Below are positions 1-8,661 of a stretch of DNA of 64,000 nucleotides, piece by piece. Location: contig JAFGBF010000022.1 in NCBI GenBank assembly GCA_016933255.1, positions 115,470-179,469 on the forward strand. Reading direction: 5' to 3'. Numbering within the stretch: position 1 is the stretch's first letter; every line of letters starts with the position of its first letter. The translations under genes and the position numbers were made by a program. Under the pieces are notes generated by a model. That model did no database searches. It was not told the origin of the DNA and saw only the letters and a list, made by a program, of their open reading frames with translations. Origin of the DNA: Candidatus Krumholzibacteriota bacterium (GTDB taxonomy: Bacteria; Krumholzibacteriota; Krumholzibacteriia; Krumholzibacteriales; Krumholzibacteriaceae).

Positions 1-1432
1 CATTGGCAGTCGTTATGAACATCACTTCGCTTACGTCAAACTCGACTTCGAGGTAATTGTCGCTGAAACTGCTGTTCTGTTCCGGATCGAGGACTTCGAG
101 AAGAGCTGATGACGGATCGCCTCGGAAGTCTGAGCTTAACTTGTCTATCTCATCAAGTAGAAAAACAGGATTCTTCGTCCCCGCTTTTCTCAACCCCTGG
201 ATTATACGCCCCGGCATAGAACCTATATACGTCCTCCTGTGCCCCCTGATCTCCGCTTCATCCCTCGTTCCTCCGAGTGAAACGCGAACGAACTTCCTTC
301 CTATCGCATCGGCGATAGATTTTCCGAGAGATGTCTTGCCGACGCCGGGAGGGCCGACAAAACAGAGGATCGGGCCTTTAAGGTTATTTACCAGTTTCAG
401 CACTGAGAGAAATTCGAGGATCCTCTCCTTCACCTTGACCAGTCCGTAATGATCGGCGTCGAGTTTCTTCTTTACCTCTTCGATATCAAGATTATCTTTT
501 GTCCTCGCCTGCCAGGGAAGAGCAGTCATCCAGTCCAGGTAGTTTCTTACAACAGTGGCTTCGGGCGTCATCGGAGACATCATATTGAGCCTTTCGAGCT
601 CTTTGAAGGCTATCTTCCTGGCATCCTTGCTCAGCCTGGCCTTTTTTATATTCCGCTTGATCTCCTTGAACTGGGCCATTTCATCACCGTGGCCGAGTTC
701 ATCCCGGATCGCTCTCATCTTTTCGTGAAGAAAGAGTTCTTTCTGGCTTTTATGGACCTGATTCGACACCTTTTCATCAATATCCTTCTCAACCTTCAGT
801 ATCTCGATCTCTTCCGAAAGCGTCCTGCTGAGGATCATGAGGCTTTCTTCCAGATCTTCGAGTTCGAGGATCTGCTGTTTGATCTCGTTTCTGATGAGCA
901 TGTGGGCTGCAACTGTGTCTACAAGATTCGTCCTGTCATCGGTTCCCTGGATGGAAAGCAGCACCTCATTGGGTATCCTGTGATTCATCCGCACATAATC
1001 AGAAAAGAGAGTCTCTACCTTCCTAGTCAGGGCTTCCACTTTACGGGTCATCGGGGCCAGTTCTTCGAAAGGCTTGACTCTTCCGGCGAGAAAATTGTCT
1101 TTCTCGATATATTCCTGTACCTTGACCCTGTTGATACCTTCGAGCATCAGCTTTATCGTACCGTCCGGAAGCCTGAAGAAAAGGCCGATCCTGACGATGG
1201 TCCCGACAGTATAAAGATCTTGAGGGGAAGGATCGTTTTCAGCTGGATTTTTCTGCGTTATTACGAGGAGTATTTTATCCGTTTCGATAGCTCTCTCAAC
1301 GGCGTTGACGGAAGGCTGCCTCCCCACAAGGATCGCCGTGGCCATCGAAGGGAAAATCACTACATCGCGAAGGGGTACGATCGGAATGACCTGATCCAAT
1401 TCGTCTTCTATCCTGTCTTCAGTCTTAGTCAT
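1..1432 (-). CDS. lon: ATP-dependent protease Lon, N-terminal 477 codons (3' end outside window)
   Basis: Cytoplasmic AAA+ serine protease that degrades misfolded and regulatory proteins. The reading frame from the ATG at 1432 (GGAG about 6 nt upstream) gives the Lon substrate-binding domain from its first residues (IPIVPLRDVVIFP), then a coiled linker, then the ATPase domain with Walker A GPPGVGKT near residue 360 and a Walker B-like FLLDEIDKLS further on. The Walker A position matches E. coli Lon closely. The proteolytic Ser-Lys domain lies beyond the window edge. It is the last gene of a tig-clpP-clpX-lon series, 48 nt after clpX, so co-expression with the other proteostasis genes is likely. 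The long plus-strand frame over this gene is its antisense shadow. Confidence 0.96.
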   Translation of the reverse strand, partial: MTKTEDRIEDELDQVIPIVPLRDVVIFPSMATAILVGRQPSVNAVERAIETDKILLVITQKNPAENDPSPQDLYTVGTIVRIGLFFRLPDGTIKLMLEGINRVKVQEYIEKDNFLAGRVKPFEELAPMTRKVEALTRKVETLFSDYVRMNHRIPNEVLLSIQGTDDRTNLVDTVAAHMLIRNEIKQQILELEDLEESLMILSRTLSEEIEILKVEKDIDEKVSNQVHKSQKELFLHEKMRAIRDELGHGDEMAQFKEIKRNIKKARLSKDARKIAFKELERLNMMSPMTPEATVVRNYLDWMTALPWQARTKDNLDIEEVKKKLDADHYGLVKVKERILEFLSVLKLVNNLKGPILCFVGPPGVGKTSLGKSIADAIGRKFVRVSLGGTRDEAEIRGHRRTYIGSMPGRIIQGLRKAGTKNPVFLLDEIDKLSSDFRGDPSSALLEVLDPEQNSSFSDNYLEVEFDVSEVMFITTAN

Positions 1433-1480
1433 GATGCTCCATCTTGAGAGTTTGTTTACCTATTTACCGAAAGTCCTGCC

Positions 1481-2731
1481 TCAGGCTCTCTTCTTGTTTT
1501 CTTTCTCAAGAAACAGTTCAGGTTCTTTCTTGTCAACAATAGTTTCCTCGGTAACAAGGATCCTTTGTACATCCGGACGAGAAGGAACATCATACATGAT
1601 TTGAAGCATAGTCTCTTCAAGGATGGATCTTAGCCCTCTGGCGCCGGTCTTCCTTTTCATCGCGAGACCAGCGATCGCCTTAAGCGAACCAGGAGTGAAT
1701 TCGAGCTCTACATCTTCCATCGCAAAAAGTTTCTTGTATTGCTTAAGAAGCGAACTTTTGGGTTTTATCAATATATCTATAAGCGCCTGCTCATCGAGAT
1801 CCTGAAGAGTGGCCACTATAGGCATCCTGCCGACCAGTTCCGGAATAAGCCCGTACTTGACCAGATCTTCGGGCTGTATCTGCCTCATGATCTCATTGAA
1901 CTCCTTACGGTAACCCGGTCCCTTATCGGTCTCGAAACCAACGACCTTGCGTCCGATCCTGCGTTCGATGATCTCTTCCAGCCCCTGAAAGGCCCCTCCG
2001 CAGATAAAGAGGATATTTCTGGTGTCTACTTCAATGAATTTCTGCTGCGGATGTTTGCGCCCGCCCTGAGGAGGAACATTTGCGACTGTTCCTTCAAGGA
2101 TCTTTAAAAGCGCCTGCTGGACTCCTTCTCCCGATACATCCCTTGTTATCGAAGGGTTCTCGCTCTTGCGCGCGATCTTGTCTATCTCGTCTATATAGAT
2201 TATTCCTCTTTCAGTAGCGGCAAGATTATATTCAGTCTTCTGAAGGAGCCTTACGAGGATATTCTCGACATCCTCACCGACGTAACCTGCCTCAGTAAGA
2301 CTGGTAGCATCGGCGATCGCGAAAGGGACCTTCAGAAACCGCGCCAGCGTCTGGGCCAAAAGGGTCTTTCCAACGCCGGTCGGCCCTGCAAGAAGGATAT
2401 TGCTTTTTTCAAGCTCAATATCGTCCGTGCCTCTTTCGTGGCGGATCCTCTTGTAATGATTATAGACGGCGACTGCAAGGCTTATCTTTGCCTGACTCTG
2501 TCCGATCACGTATTGATCGAGGTTTTCTCTGATCTCTTCAGGTTTTGGAAAATGTTCTTCATCATAAAGGACGGCCCCGGACATCTCGTCCTCGAGAATA
2601 TCATTGCATAGTCTTATACATTCGTTACAAATATATACCGACGGCCCGGATACAAGCTTGGCCACCTCATCCTGTCCTCTTCCGCAGAACGAACATTTTA
2701 TTGCTCTTGGAGTCTGGGTCTTCTTTTTCAT
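1481..2731 (-). CDS. clpX: ATP-dependent Clp protease ATP-binding subunit ClpX
   Basis: AAA+ unfoldase that feeds substrates to ClpP. The 416-residue protein is full length for the family. The N-terminal zinc-binding domain shows C13/C16 (CSFC) and C35/C38 (CNEC). Walker A GPTGVGKT is at about 116-123, the pore-loop GYVGEDVE follows, and Walker B ([10 protein letters not shown]) is near 176-185. A sensor-2 GARGLRS motif lies near the C-terminus. It sits 81 nt downstream of clpP and directly upstream of lon. The 81-nt gap is AT-rich and could hold a weak promoter (TTGTAT, 16 nt, TAGATA), so clpX may also be expressed independently. SD GAGG precedes the ATG. Confidence 0.98.
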   Translation of the reverse strand: MKKKTQTPRAIKCSFCGRGQDEVAKLVSGPSVYICNECIRLCNDILEDEMSGAVLYDEEHFPKPEEIRENLDQYVIGQSQAKISLAVAVYNHYKRIRHERGTDDIELEKSNILLAGPTGVGKTLLAQTLARFLKVPFAIADATSLTEAGYVGEDVENILVRLLQKTEYNLAATERGIIYIDEIDKIARKSENPSITRDVSGEGVQQALLKILEGTVANVPPQGGRKHPQQKFIEVDTRNILFICGGAFQGLEEIIERRIGRKVVGFETDKGPGYRKEFNEIMRQIQPEDLVKYGLIPELVGRMPIVATLQDLDEQALIDILIKPKSSLLKQYKKLFAMEDVELEFTPGSLKAIAGLAMKRKTGARGLRSILEETMLQIMYDVPSRPDVQRILVTEETIVDKKEPELFLEKENKKRA

Positions 2732-2812
2732 TTTGTCCTCAACATTCCTTACTGTATATCTATTCCTCTATAAGTAATATACAACATACGTTGAGATTTG
2801 TTCATAAATTTT

Positions 2813-3427
2813 CTACTTTTTTGCGCTTTTCGGAACAAGCACATTATCGACCAGCCCGTATTCGAGAGCTTCATCTGCCGACATGAAATAATCGCGGTCG
2901 GTATCCTTTGCTACCTTCTTAATAGGCTGACCGGTATGATGAGCTATGATCCCGTTAAGTTTATCCTTTAATTTCAGGATCTCCCTCGTGTAGATCTCGA
3001 TCGTGCTTGCCTGCCCTTCAGAACCTCCCGAAGGCTGGTGTATCATGACCCTGGCATGCGGAAGCATCGACCTTTTTCCCTTGTTCCCGGCGCAAAGAAG
3101 CACGGCTCCCATACTGGCCGCCTGTCCCATGCATATCGTAGCGATATCGCATGAGATATACTGCATCGTGTCGTATATGGCGAGCCCCGAAGAAACGACG
3201 CCTCCCGGACTGTTGATATAGACGAATATATCCCTTTCCGGATCCTCAGCCTCAAGAAACAGGAGCTGCGCGATGATCGCATTCGCCATATTATCCTCGA
3301 CCTGCGTACCGATGAATATGATCCTGTCTTTCAGCAGGCGTGAGTATATATCGTATGTACGCTCTTCCCTGCCCCGCGTCTCTATGACATAAGGTATCGG
3401 TATGTTCTTGATCTTTTTATCAGTCAT
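2813..3427 (-). CDS. clpP: ATP-dependent Clp protease proteolytic subunit ClpP
   Basis: Serine peptidase that forms the tetradecameric proteolytic chamber used by ClpX. Its 204 residues are the normal length. The catalytic triad can be placed at Ser105 (GQAASMGA), His130 (MIHQPSGG) and Asp179 ([10 protein letters not shown]). The 25- and 49-residue spacings are those of E. coli ClpP. The substrate-binding loop NSPGG is present near residue 72. It lies 35 nt after tig and upstream of clpX, the canonical order. SD AAGGAG-like sequence precedes the ATG. Confidence 0.98.
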   Translation of the reverse strand: MTDKKIKNIPIPYVIETRGREERTYDIYSRLLKDRIIFIGTQVEDNMANAIIAQLLFLEAEDPERDIFVYINSPGGVVSSGLAIYDTMQYISCDIATICMGQAASMGAVLLCAGNKGKRSMLPHARVMIHQPSGGSEGQASTIEIYTREILKLKDKLNGIIAHHTGQPIKKVAKDTDRDYFMSADEALEYGLVDNVLVPKSAKK

Positions 3428-3462
3428 TCCTAACTCTCCTTCTCGACTGTTAATCGGCCGGG

Positions 3463-4761
3463 CTAATTCTTTTCGAGCAGAACTTCGAAGATCTTTCTCT
3501 CCCTCAGACGGCTGTGCAGATTGTTATAGTTCTCACTCCCCTCCGGTATGACTTTCTTCACCTCATCAAGGGGCCTTCCGCCTTCATCGGCAAGCCTTTC
3601 GATCTCTTTATCCATATCTTCTTTTGCGATCTCTATCTTCTCAAGAGCCCCGATGTGGCCCATCAGGAAATATCTCTTGATATTTCTCCGCGCGAGCTTT
3701 CCGAAGAATTCTTCGATCTCTTTCTTCTTTTTCTCATCCTCTTCCGGAGGAATCCCACTCATTGCCCTTCTCCGTTCGTCCTCCTTCTCGAGCTCTTTTC
3801 TGAAACGCTCGATCATGCTCCCCGGAACGTCGAAGGGATTCTTTTCTATGATCTTATCTATGACTTCTTCTTCCACTTTTCTTTGCGCCTCGCGCTCCTT
3901 CTCTTCAAGCAGCCTGCCCCTGATATCATTTTTCAGAGCATCTACAGTATCAAACTTCTCGTCTATCTTTGCGGCAAACTGATCGTCGATCTCGGGAAGT
4001 ATCTTCTCCTTGACCTCTTTGACCGTAAACTGATAAGTCACTTTCAGCCCGGCAAGCCTTTCAGGCTTGAAATCATCGGGATAGTCTATCTCGGCCTTTC
4101 CAGTCTCACCCGCATTTTTCCCGATTATCGCCTCTTCGAATTCCGGGAAAAGCTGGCCTTCACCGAGCTGAACGGGATAGTCCTTCACTTCTTTCCCGGT
4201 TTCCGGTTCACCATCGCTGCCTACCGAGACATAATCGATCGTCACCATATCGTTGTTTTCAGCTTTGCGATCGACTGTCTCATACGAGACTTCGCGCTGC
4301 TGAAGATTATTCAGGACGCTCTCAAGCTCTTCATCCTTGACCTTGACCTTTTCAGGTTTAGAAGCAAGCCCCTTGTATTCCTTCAGCTCGATCCGGGGAG
4401 CAGTTTCAAGTTCGACAGTAAAATAAAGCGGCTGATCTTTCTCCGCCTTGACATCGCTGAAAACCGGCTCTCCTATCGGTTGGATCTTATTGCTGTCAAG
4501 GGCATGTCCATATGCCATCGGCAGCACGGTCTTCATCGCCTCATCGTGGATCTCCTGAGCGAATTGGGATTTCACCATGTCGACAGGAGCTTTCCCTTTC
4601 CGGAATCCCGGCAGGACCACATTTTTAATCATCTTTTTCAGGATACGTTCTTTTTCGCCGATAAAGACCTCGGCAGGGACCTCGATATTCAGTACCTTTC
4701 TGCAATCGCTCTCCTCGGTGATATTTACGCTGATACCGATCTCTTCAAGATTATTTCCCAT
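3463..4761 (-). CDS. tig: trigger factor (ribosome-associated chaperone / peptidyl-prolyl isomerase)
   Basis: Binds the ribosome exit tunnel and nascent chains. The protein has 432 residues, typical for Tig. The N-terminal ribosome-binding domain carries the signature GFRKGKAP near residue 52. The middle FKBP-like PPIase domain covers roughly 150-240. A charged helical C-terminal chaperone domain follows. The start ATG is preceded by AAGGA. It is first of the tig-clpP-clpX-lon run and lies about 55 nt downstream of a tRNA-Leu on the same strand. A plus-strand frame of 553 codons across this region is an antisense shadow that also runs through the tRNA. Confidence 0.97.
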   Translation of the reverse strand: MGNNLEEIGISVNITEESDCRKVLNIEVPAEVFIGEKERILKKMIKNVVLPGFRKGKAPVDMVKSQFAQEIHDEAMKTVLPMAYGHALDSNKIQPIGEPVFSDVKAEKDQPLYFTVELETAPRIELKEYKGLASKPEKVKVKDEELESVLNNLQQREVSYETVDRKAENNDMVTIDYVSVGSDGEPETGKEVKDYPVQLGEGQLFPEFEEAIIGKNAGETGKAEIDYPDDFKPERLAGLKVTYQFTVKEVKEKILPEIDDQFAAKIDEKFDTVDALKNDIRGRLLEEKEREAQRKVEEEVIDKIIEKNPFDVPGSMIERFRKELEKEDERRRAMSGIPPEEDEKKKKEIEEFFGKLARRNIKRYFLMGHIGALEKIEIAKEDMDKEIERLADEGGRPLDEVKKVIPEGSENYNNLHSRLRERKIFEVLLEKN

Positions 4762-4776
4762 GATTCCTTTCCCTCA

Positions 4777-4806
4777 ATAATAGTCAGTTTTTCTTTCAAC
4801 CGGCAA
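4777..4806 (-). promoter_or_regulatory. candidate sigma-70 promoter for tig
   Basis: Reading the minus strand between the tRNA-Leu and tig, TTGCCG (4801-4806) is followed after 18 nt by TATTAT (4777-4782). Spacing is acceptable and the -10 is good, but the -35 is only fair. Transcription could also continue from the tRNA promoter. Inference from consensus matching only. Confidence 0.35.
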
Positions 4807-4815
4807 TTTTCCGAC

Positions 4816-4901
<86 letters not shown>

Positions 4902-4905
4902 CTAC

Positions 4906-4934
4906 CTTATAATATCTATCTTCTTTATTACCAA
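4906..4934 (-). promoter_or_regulatory. candidate promoter for tRNA-Leu
   Basis: On the minus strand TTGGTA (4929-4934) and TATAAG (4906-4911) are separated by 17 nt, with the tRNA 5' end 5 nt beyond the -10. The 120 nt between this site and the enoyl-CoA hydratase stop contain nothing else recognisable. Consensus match only. Confidence 0.4.
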
Positions 4935-5054
4935 CTGGTTTATAGTTCAGGCAAAGCAGCGCTCAGCACAAGCCAGCAAGTCACCGGTTAATCTAATAGG
5001 TAACAGCATATTTATCAATCTTTTTACAGCAATTCTCCTGCCACCGGCGAGTGC

Positions 5055-5837
5055 CTATCTTCCGGTAAATTCAGCTTTTCGTTTCTCAAGGAAAGCTGCT
5101 GTCCCCTCCTTCATATCTTCCGTTCCGCATGTCATGGCAAAAAGGTTTGTCTCTATCCTGCAGCCCTCTTCGTAAGAGACCTCCGTGCCATGAAGAACAG
5201 CCTCCATATTCGCCTTTAAGGCGAAGACCGGTTTTTCAAGAAGAGCATCTGCCAGCGCTTTAACAGCTTCATCGAGCTCCTCATGAGGGACGACCTTGTT
5301 GACCAGGCCGAGAACGAGCGCTTCATCGGCTTTTAACACCCTGCCGGTAAGGATCAGCTCCATAGCGATCCCGCGGGGAATGAGCCTCGGGAGCCTTTGA
5401 GTACCTCCGAATCCGGGGATGGTGCCAAGATTGACCTCAGGCTGCCCCAACCTTGCCTTCTCCGAAGCTATCCTCAAAGTACACGCCATCGCCAGCTCGC
5501 AACCTCCCCCGAGAGCAAAACCGCAGATCGACGCAATTACCGGTTTTCCAAGGTTTTCTATCAAATTGCACAGTCTGTGTCCCCTGACGGAATATTCCTT
5601 TCCATCGAGCATGCCCTGCTTTGAAAGTTCATTGAGGTCTGCTCCAGCGGCAAACGCTTTGTCTCCGGCCCCGCCAAAGATGACAACCGATATGGAATCA
5701 TCTGATTTTATTTCCTCAAACGCTTCTGTTAATTCCATAACTGTCTTGATACTCAACGCGTTAAGCTTATCCGGCCTGTTGATCATGATCCTCGCCAGAG
5801 AATCCTTCTTATCCATAGTTATACATTCAAATCCCAT
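5055..5837 (-). CDS. enoyl-CoA hydratase / crotonase family protein
   Basis: A 260-residue crotonase-fold enzyme that most likely hydrates short-chain 2-enoyl-CoA (crotonyl-CoA to 3-hydroxybutyryl-CoA). The oxyanion-hole segments AFAAGADL (61-68) and GFALGGGCELAMA (106-118) are present. The two catalytic glutamates fall at E114 and E134 (GQPEVNLGTIPG), 20 residues apart as in rat hydratase. Having both glutamates favours true hydratase over isomerase or decarboxylase members. SD AAAGGAG precedes the ATG. It has its own promoter and stands alone, but would supply the missing hydratase step for the thiolase and 3-hydroxybutyryl-CoA dehydrogenase encoded at 19.5-21.7 kb. Confidence 0.93.
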   Translation of the reverse strand: MGFECITMDKKDSLARIMINRPDKLNALSIKTVMELTEAFEEIKSDDSISVVIFGGAGDKAFAAGADLNELSKQGMLDGKEYSVRGHRLCNLIENLGKPVIASICGFALGGGCELAMACTLRIASEKARLGQPEVNLGTIPGFGGTQRLPRLIPRGIAMELILTGRVLKADEALVLGLVNKVVPHEELDEAVKALADALLEKPVFALKANMEAVLHGTEVSYEEGCRIETNLFAMTCGTEDMKEGTAAFLEKRKAEFTGR

Positions 5838-5862
5838 TTAACTCTCCTTTCTCGACTGAGTT

Positions 5863-5891
5863 ATTAAAGATGGCATATACGTTGCTGTCAA
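5863..5891 (-). promoter_or_regulatory. sigma-70 type promoter for the enoyl-CoA hydratase gene
   Basis: Minus strand TTGACA (5886-5891), a 17-nt spacer, then TTTAAT (5863-5868), placed 26 nt upstream of the hydratase ATG. The perfect -35 and optimal spacing make this one of the best promoter matches in the window. Confidence 0.6.
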
Positions 5892-5947
5892 TATAAAACT
5901 ACCGGAACGGTAAATCAGAGAATATCAGGATCAGGGGACAAGGAAGA

Positions 5948-8659
5948 ATGAGGAGCGCAGCATCAAAATATCTGATTGTTACCGCGATAGTTACAATACT
6001 GTTCGCGGCGGCGGGCCCCTCTGCCGCAAGAAGCTTTGCAACCTCTGATACCGCCGCCGAGGTCGCCATCAGGCAGCAGATCATCAGTTTTCTTCAAACC
6101 GGCGGAAGAATCTCCGATCTTCCCCCCTCCCATATTCTTCATCCACTGACAAAAGCACCTCTGACTGCGATTACATCCTATATCGTAATGAAAGAGGACT
6201 CTTCTATGATGGAGCGGTTTTTCCCCGTCATAAGAAATATCTCTCTCGATAATTTCCGGGATGAAATGCTGACCAGACAAAAACTTATAAAGGGAAGCAA
6301 TATTGAGACTGGAAAAGAAAGCATTGCTCTCTCTCCCTCTGTCAACAGTCTGGCAGCAATCGAGCTTCACGCCCTTTCTCTGATAGCATCCGGCGCGGGA
6401 AAATATGAAGAGGCTATCGAACTGCACCTGTGGGCAAAACAGCTCTCATCTCTTACAGAAAATACTTTCTTTGATTATTCCATGAATGCCTTTTTCCCTA
6501 TTTCTACTTCCGGTAAATATATCATCGCCTTCACTCCTGAATTCCTGCTGCCGATGGTGAACGACCGGATCCTCGGGTCAAAGAGAAGAACCAACGTAGC
6601 AGACAGATTGATGTATAATATCGATTCAGGACAGGGCATTCTCTGCGCAAGAGGAACGATGTGGAACGATCCCGAACTCAGGCCACTGGTATTCGATATG
6701 CTTTCCAATATCAACGATCTGTCTCAGGAACGCCTCAAAGATTTCCATGAAAGATCTGAAAACAGAAATACCAGTATGTCACCTCAGACAGAAAACGACT
6801 GGACAAGGTTCTGGATGAAGCCGGGAAGGACTTCGGCACTTTTTTCTGCTTCGACGACAGTCTCATCCCTTGCCAATCTTTCATCGATACTTCAACGTGA
6901 ATCCGTTCTTAAGGAAAGTGCAGCAGAAGGACTGTTTGAGGATATAAGGATCCTTCTTTCATCACTGGACGCTCAGCAGACCGACCTCGACGGACACATC
7001 TCGTCTATAGGACTCATCAACAGGATTATGGTAAAGATCGGAAACATATCATCAGTCCTTGAGTCCGGCGAGAGATTGTGGACGATCCTCGATGAGATCA
7101 AATGGAACAGTATTTCGCCAAGGACCAGGAAGCTTATAGCTGTGGCATGCACCGATTCGAAAGAAGAATTGATAGATGCAAAAGTCGTTCTTTCGTCATT
7201 GATGATGAAGTGCACGGGAATAGAAGGATCAGCAGATCTTCCGGAAAAGGCCGTCCGCATAGGAGATCCTCTTCCGATCGAAATCTCGATCAGGAGCACG
7301 CAGACACCGCTTGAGATAAGCAGATTGTACTTTCAGATATCCGGGAGCAGATGGATGCTCTCTGATGAGAACAACGCAAGTACGATAGGCAGGGACCCTG
7401 AGGAGAATAAATGGAAGAGATCACTGGTACTTCCGCCTTCATCACGGCCCGGCGTAATAACTCTCCCGATGTTTCTTGATTTTATGCACAATGGTAAAAG
7501 AACAGAGATACACATGGTCGAGAGCGTGACCCTTACCAGAAGGTATGACCTTGCTCTTGAATTTCCGAAAGGCCGCAGATTGTCCGATGACGAATCGGTA
7601 CCTTTGAACATACTGATCCGGTATAAACCTGAACAGCGTCTTCAGGGCTCGGTCGACGGCGTCTTTCTTGAAAATATGACCTGCGCCCCTGAACTGCCTT
7701 CAAGGTTTATGATAGAACCGGAGACTGAGGTCACCACACTTCCTCTTGATCTGTCTCTCACAGGTGTACTTTCGCCCGGACGTTATCCCTTCGCCCTTTC
7801 TGTACAGCTTGACGGCCAGAGAATCGCGCTGTTCGAGGAAGAACTCCTCAAACCGATCGCGTGGCTGCATCTGGGCCCGGTGAAAAACAGCAGGTGGGCT
7901 CTAGAAGAAGCGGTAGAGCTGCAGGGTGATATTTACTCCCCTTACATTTCCCCGGACGGCAGAACACTGCGCTGGACAAACGTCCCCCCCGGAGCTATAG
8001 ATTCCCGTGGAGCCGTCCTGCCTGACCGGCTGTACGGCTCAGGTTCTGAAAGCGCCATGCTTCTGTATTCGGTCTTCGAACTGAAAACGATAAAAAAAGT
8101 CATATGGACGATAACCTCATCGAACATCACTTCTTTCTGGATCAATTCCGTAGAGATACTGTCTGGATCAAACAGCAGCACATCATATTCCGGAACGACG
8201 ACACTGAAAAAAGGCCGTAATACAATACTCATCTCATCTTTCTGGAACGATAGCCCTTCTCCCGTACTGCTCAGCCTCAGCGATGAAGCCGGCCTGCCTG
8301 TCCCCGAGCTGGAGAACAAGATATATAATATCTCATCCGGACTGGCAGAAAGGAACTCAGGCAGGCCTGCAGAGACTTTGAATGCCAATGACACTCATCT
8401 AAGAAAGATCACTTTACAGCTTGAGTATCCCGGAGCGAAAGAAGTCTCTGTCATCTCCGATTTTAACAACTGGGCACCGGGGGCCACACCGATGAATCGC
8501 ACCAGCAGCGGAAACTGGCAGACAGTCCTGGAGCTTCCCCGGGGAAGATACCACTACCTGTTCATTATCGACAAAAAACTCAAGATAACCGATCCTTCAA
8601 ACGAAAACAGGGAACCGGACGGTTTCGGAGGAGACAACTCGATATTGATCGTAAAATAA
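5948..8659 (+). CDS. large secreted protein with C-terminal glycogen-binding-like (AMPK/CBM48) domain
   Basis: A 903-residue protein that I do not recognise as a whole. The N-terminus is a clear signal peptide (basic MRSAASK, hydrophobic core to about residue 22, then AAGPSAA). The middle 750 residues show no familiar motif; around 130-200 there is an alpha-helical stretch, and later parts look beta-rich. The last ~85 residues match the AMPK-beta/CBM48 carbohydrate-binding E-set fold: GAKEVSVISDFNNWAPG, a GNWQTVLELPRGRYHYLFIIDG-like core ending in KLKITDPS, and a terminal PDGFGG turn. AAGGA lies 4 nt before the ATG. It diverges from the hydratase and converges on feoB with a 2-nt gap. A periplasmic or surface glycan-binding role is inference. 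Confidence 0.8.
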   Translation: MRSAASKYLIVTAIVTILFAAAGPSAARSFATSDTAAEVAIRQQIISFLQTGGRISDLPPSHILHPLTKAPLTAITSYIVMKEDSSMMERFFPVIRNISLDNFRDEMLTRQKLIKGSNIETGKESIALSPSVNSLAAIELHALSLIASGAGKYEEAIELHLWAKQLSSLTENTFFDYSMNAFFPISTSGKYIIAFTPEFLLPMVNDRILGSKRRTNVADRLMYNIDSGQGILCARGTMWNDPELRPLVFDMLSNINDLSQERLKDFHERSENRNTSMSPQTENDWTRFWMKPGRTSALFSASTTVSSLANLSSILQRESVLKESAAEGLFEDIRILLSSLDAQQTDLDGHISSIGLINRIMVKIGNISSVLESGERLWTILDEIKWNSISPRTRKLIAVACTDSKEELIDAKVVLSSLMMKCTGIEGSADLPEKAVRIGDPLPIEISIRSTQTPLEISRLYFQISGSRWMLSDENNASTIGRDPEENKWKRSLVLPPSSRPGVITLPMFLDFMHNGKRTEIHMVESVTLTRRYDLALEFPKGRRLSDDESVPLNILIRYKPEQRLQGSVDGVFLENMTCAPELPSRFMIEPETEVTTLPLDLSLTGVLSPGRYPFALSVQLDGQRIALFEEELLKPIAWLHLGPVKNSRWALEEAVELQGDIYSPYISPDGRTLRWTNVPPGAIDSRGAVLPDRLYGSGSESAMLLYSVFELKTIKKVIWTITSSNITSFWINSVEILSGSNSSTSYSGTTTLKKGRNTILISSFWNDSPSPVLLSLSDEAGLPVPELENKIYNISSGLAERNSGRPAETLNANDTHLRKITLQLEYPGAKEVSVISDFNNWAPGATPMNRTSSGNWQTVLELPRGRYHYLFIIDKKLKITDPSNENREPDGFGGDNSILIVK

Positions 8660-8661
8660 GA

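Noticed and set aside
449..1447. 332-codon plus-strand frame at the window start
   Set aside because: Lies entirely opposite the lon coding sequence, whose minus-strand translation is unmistakable.
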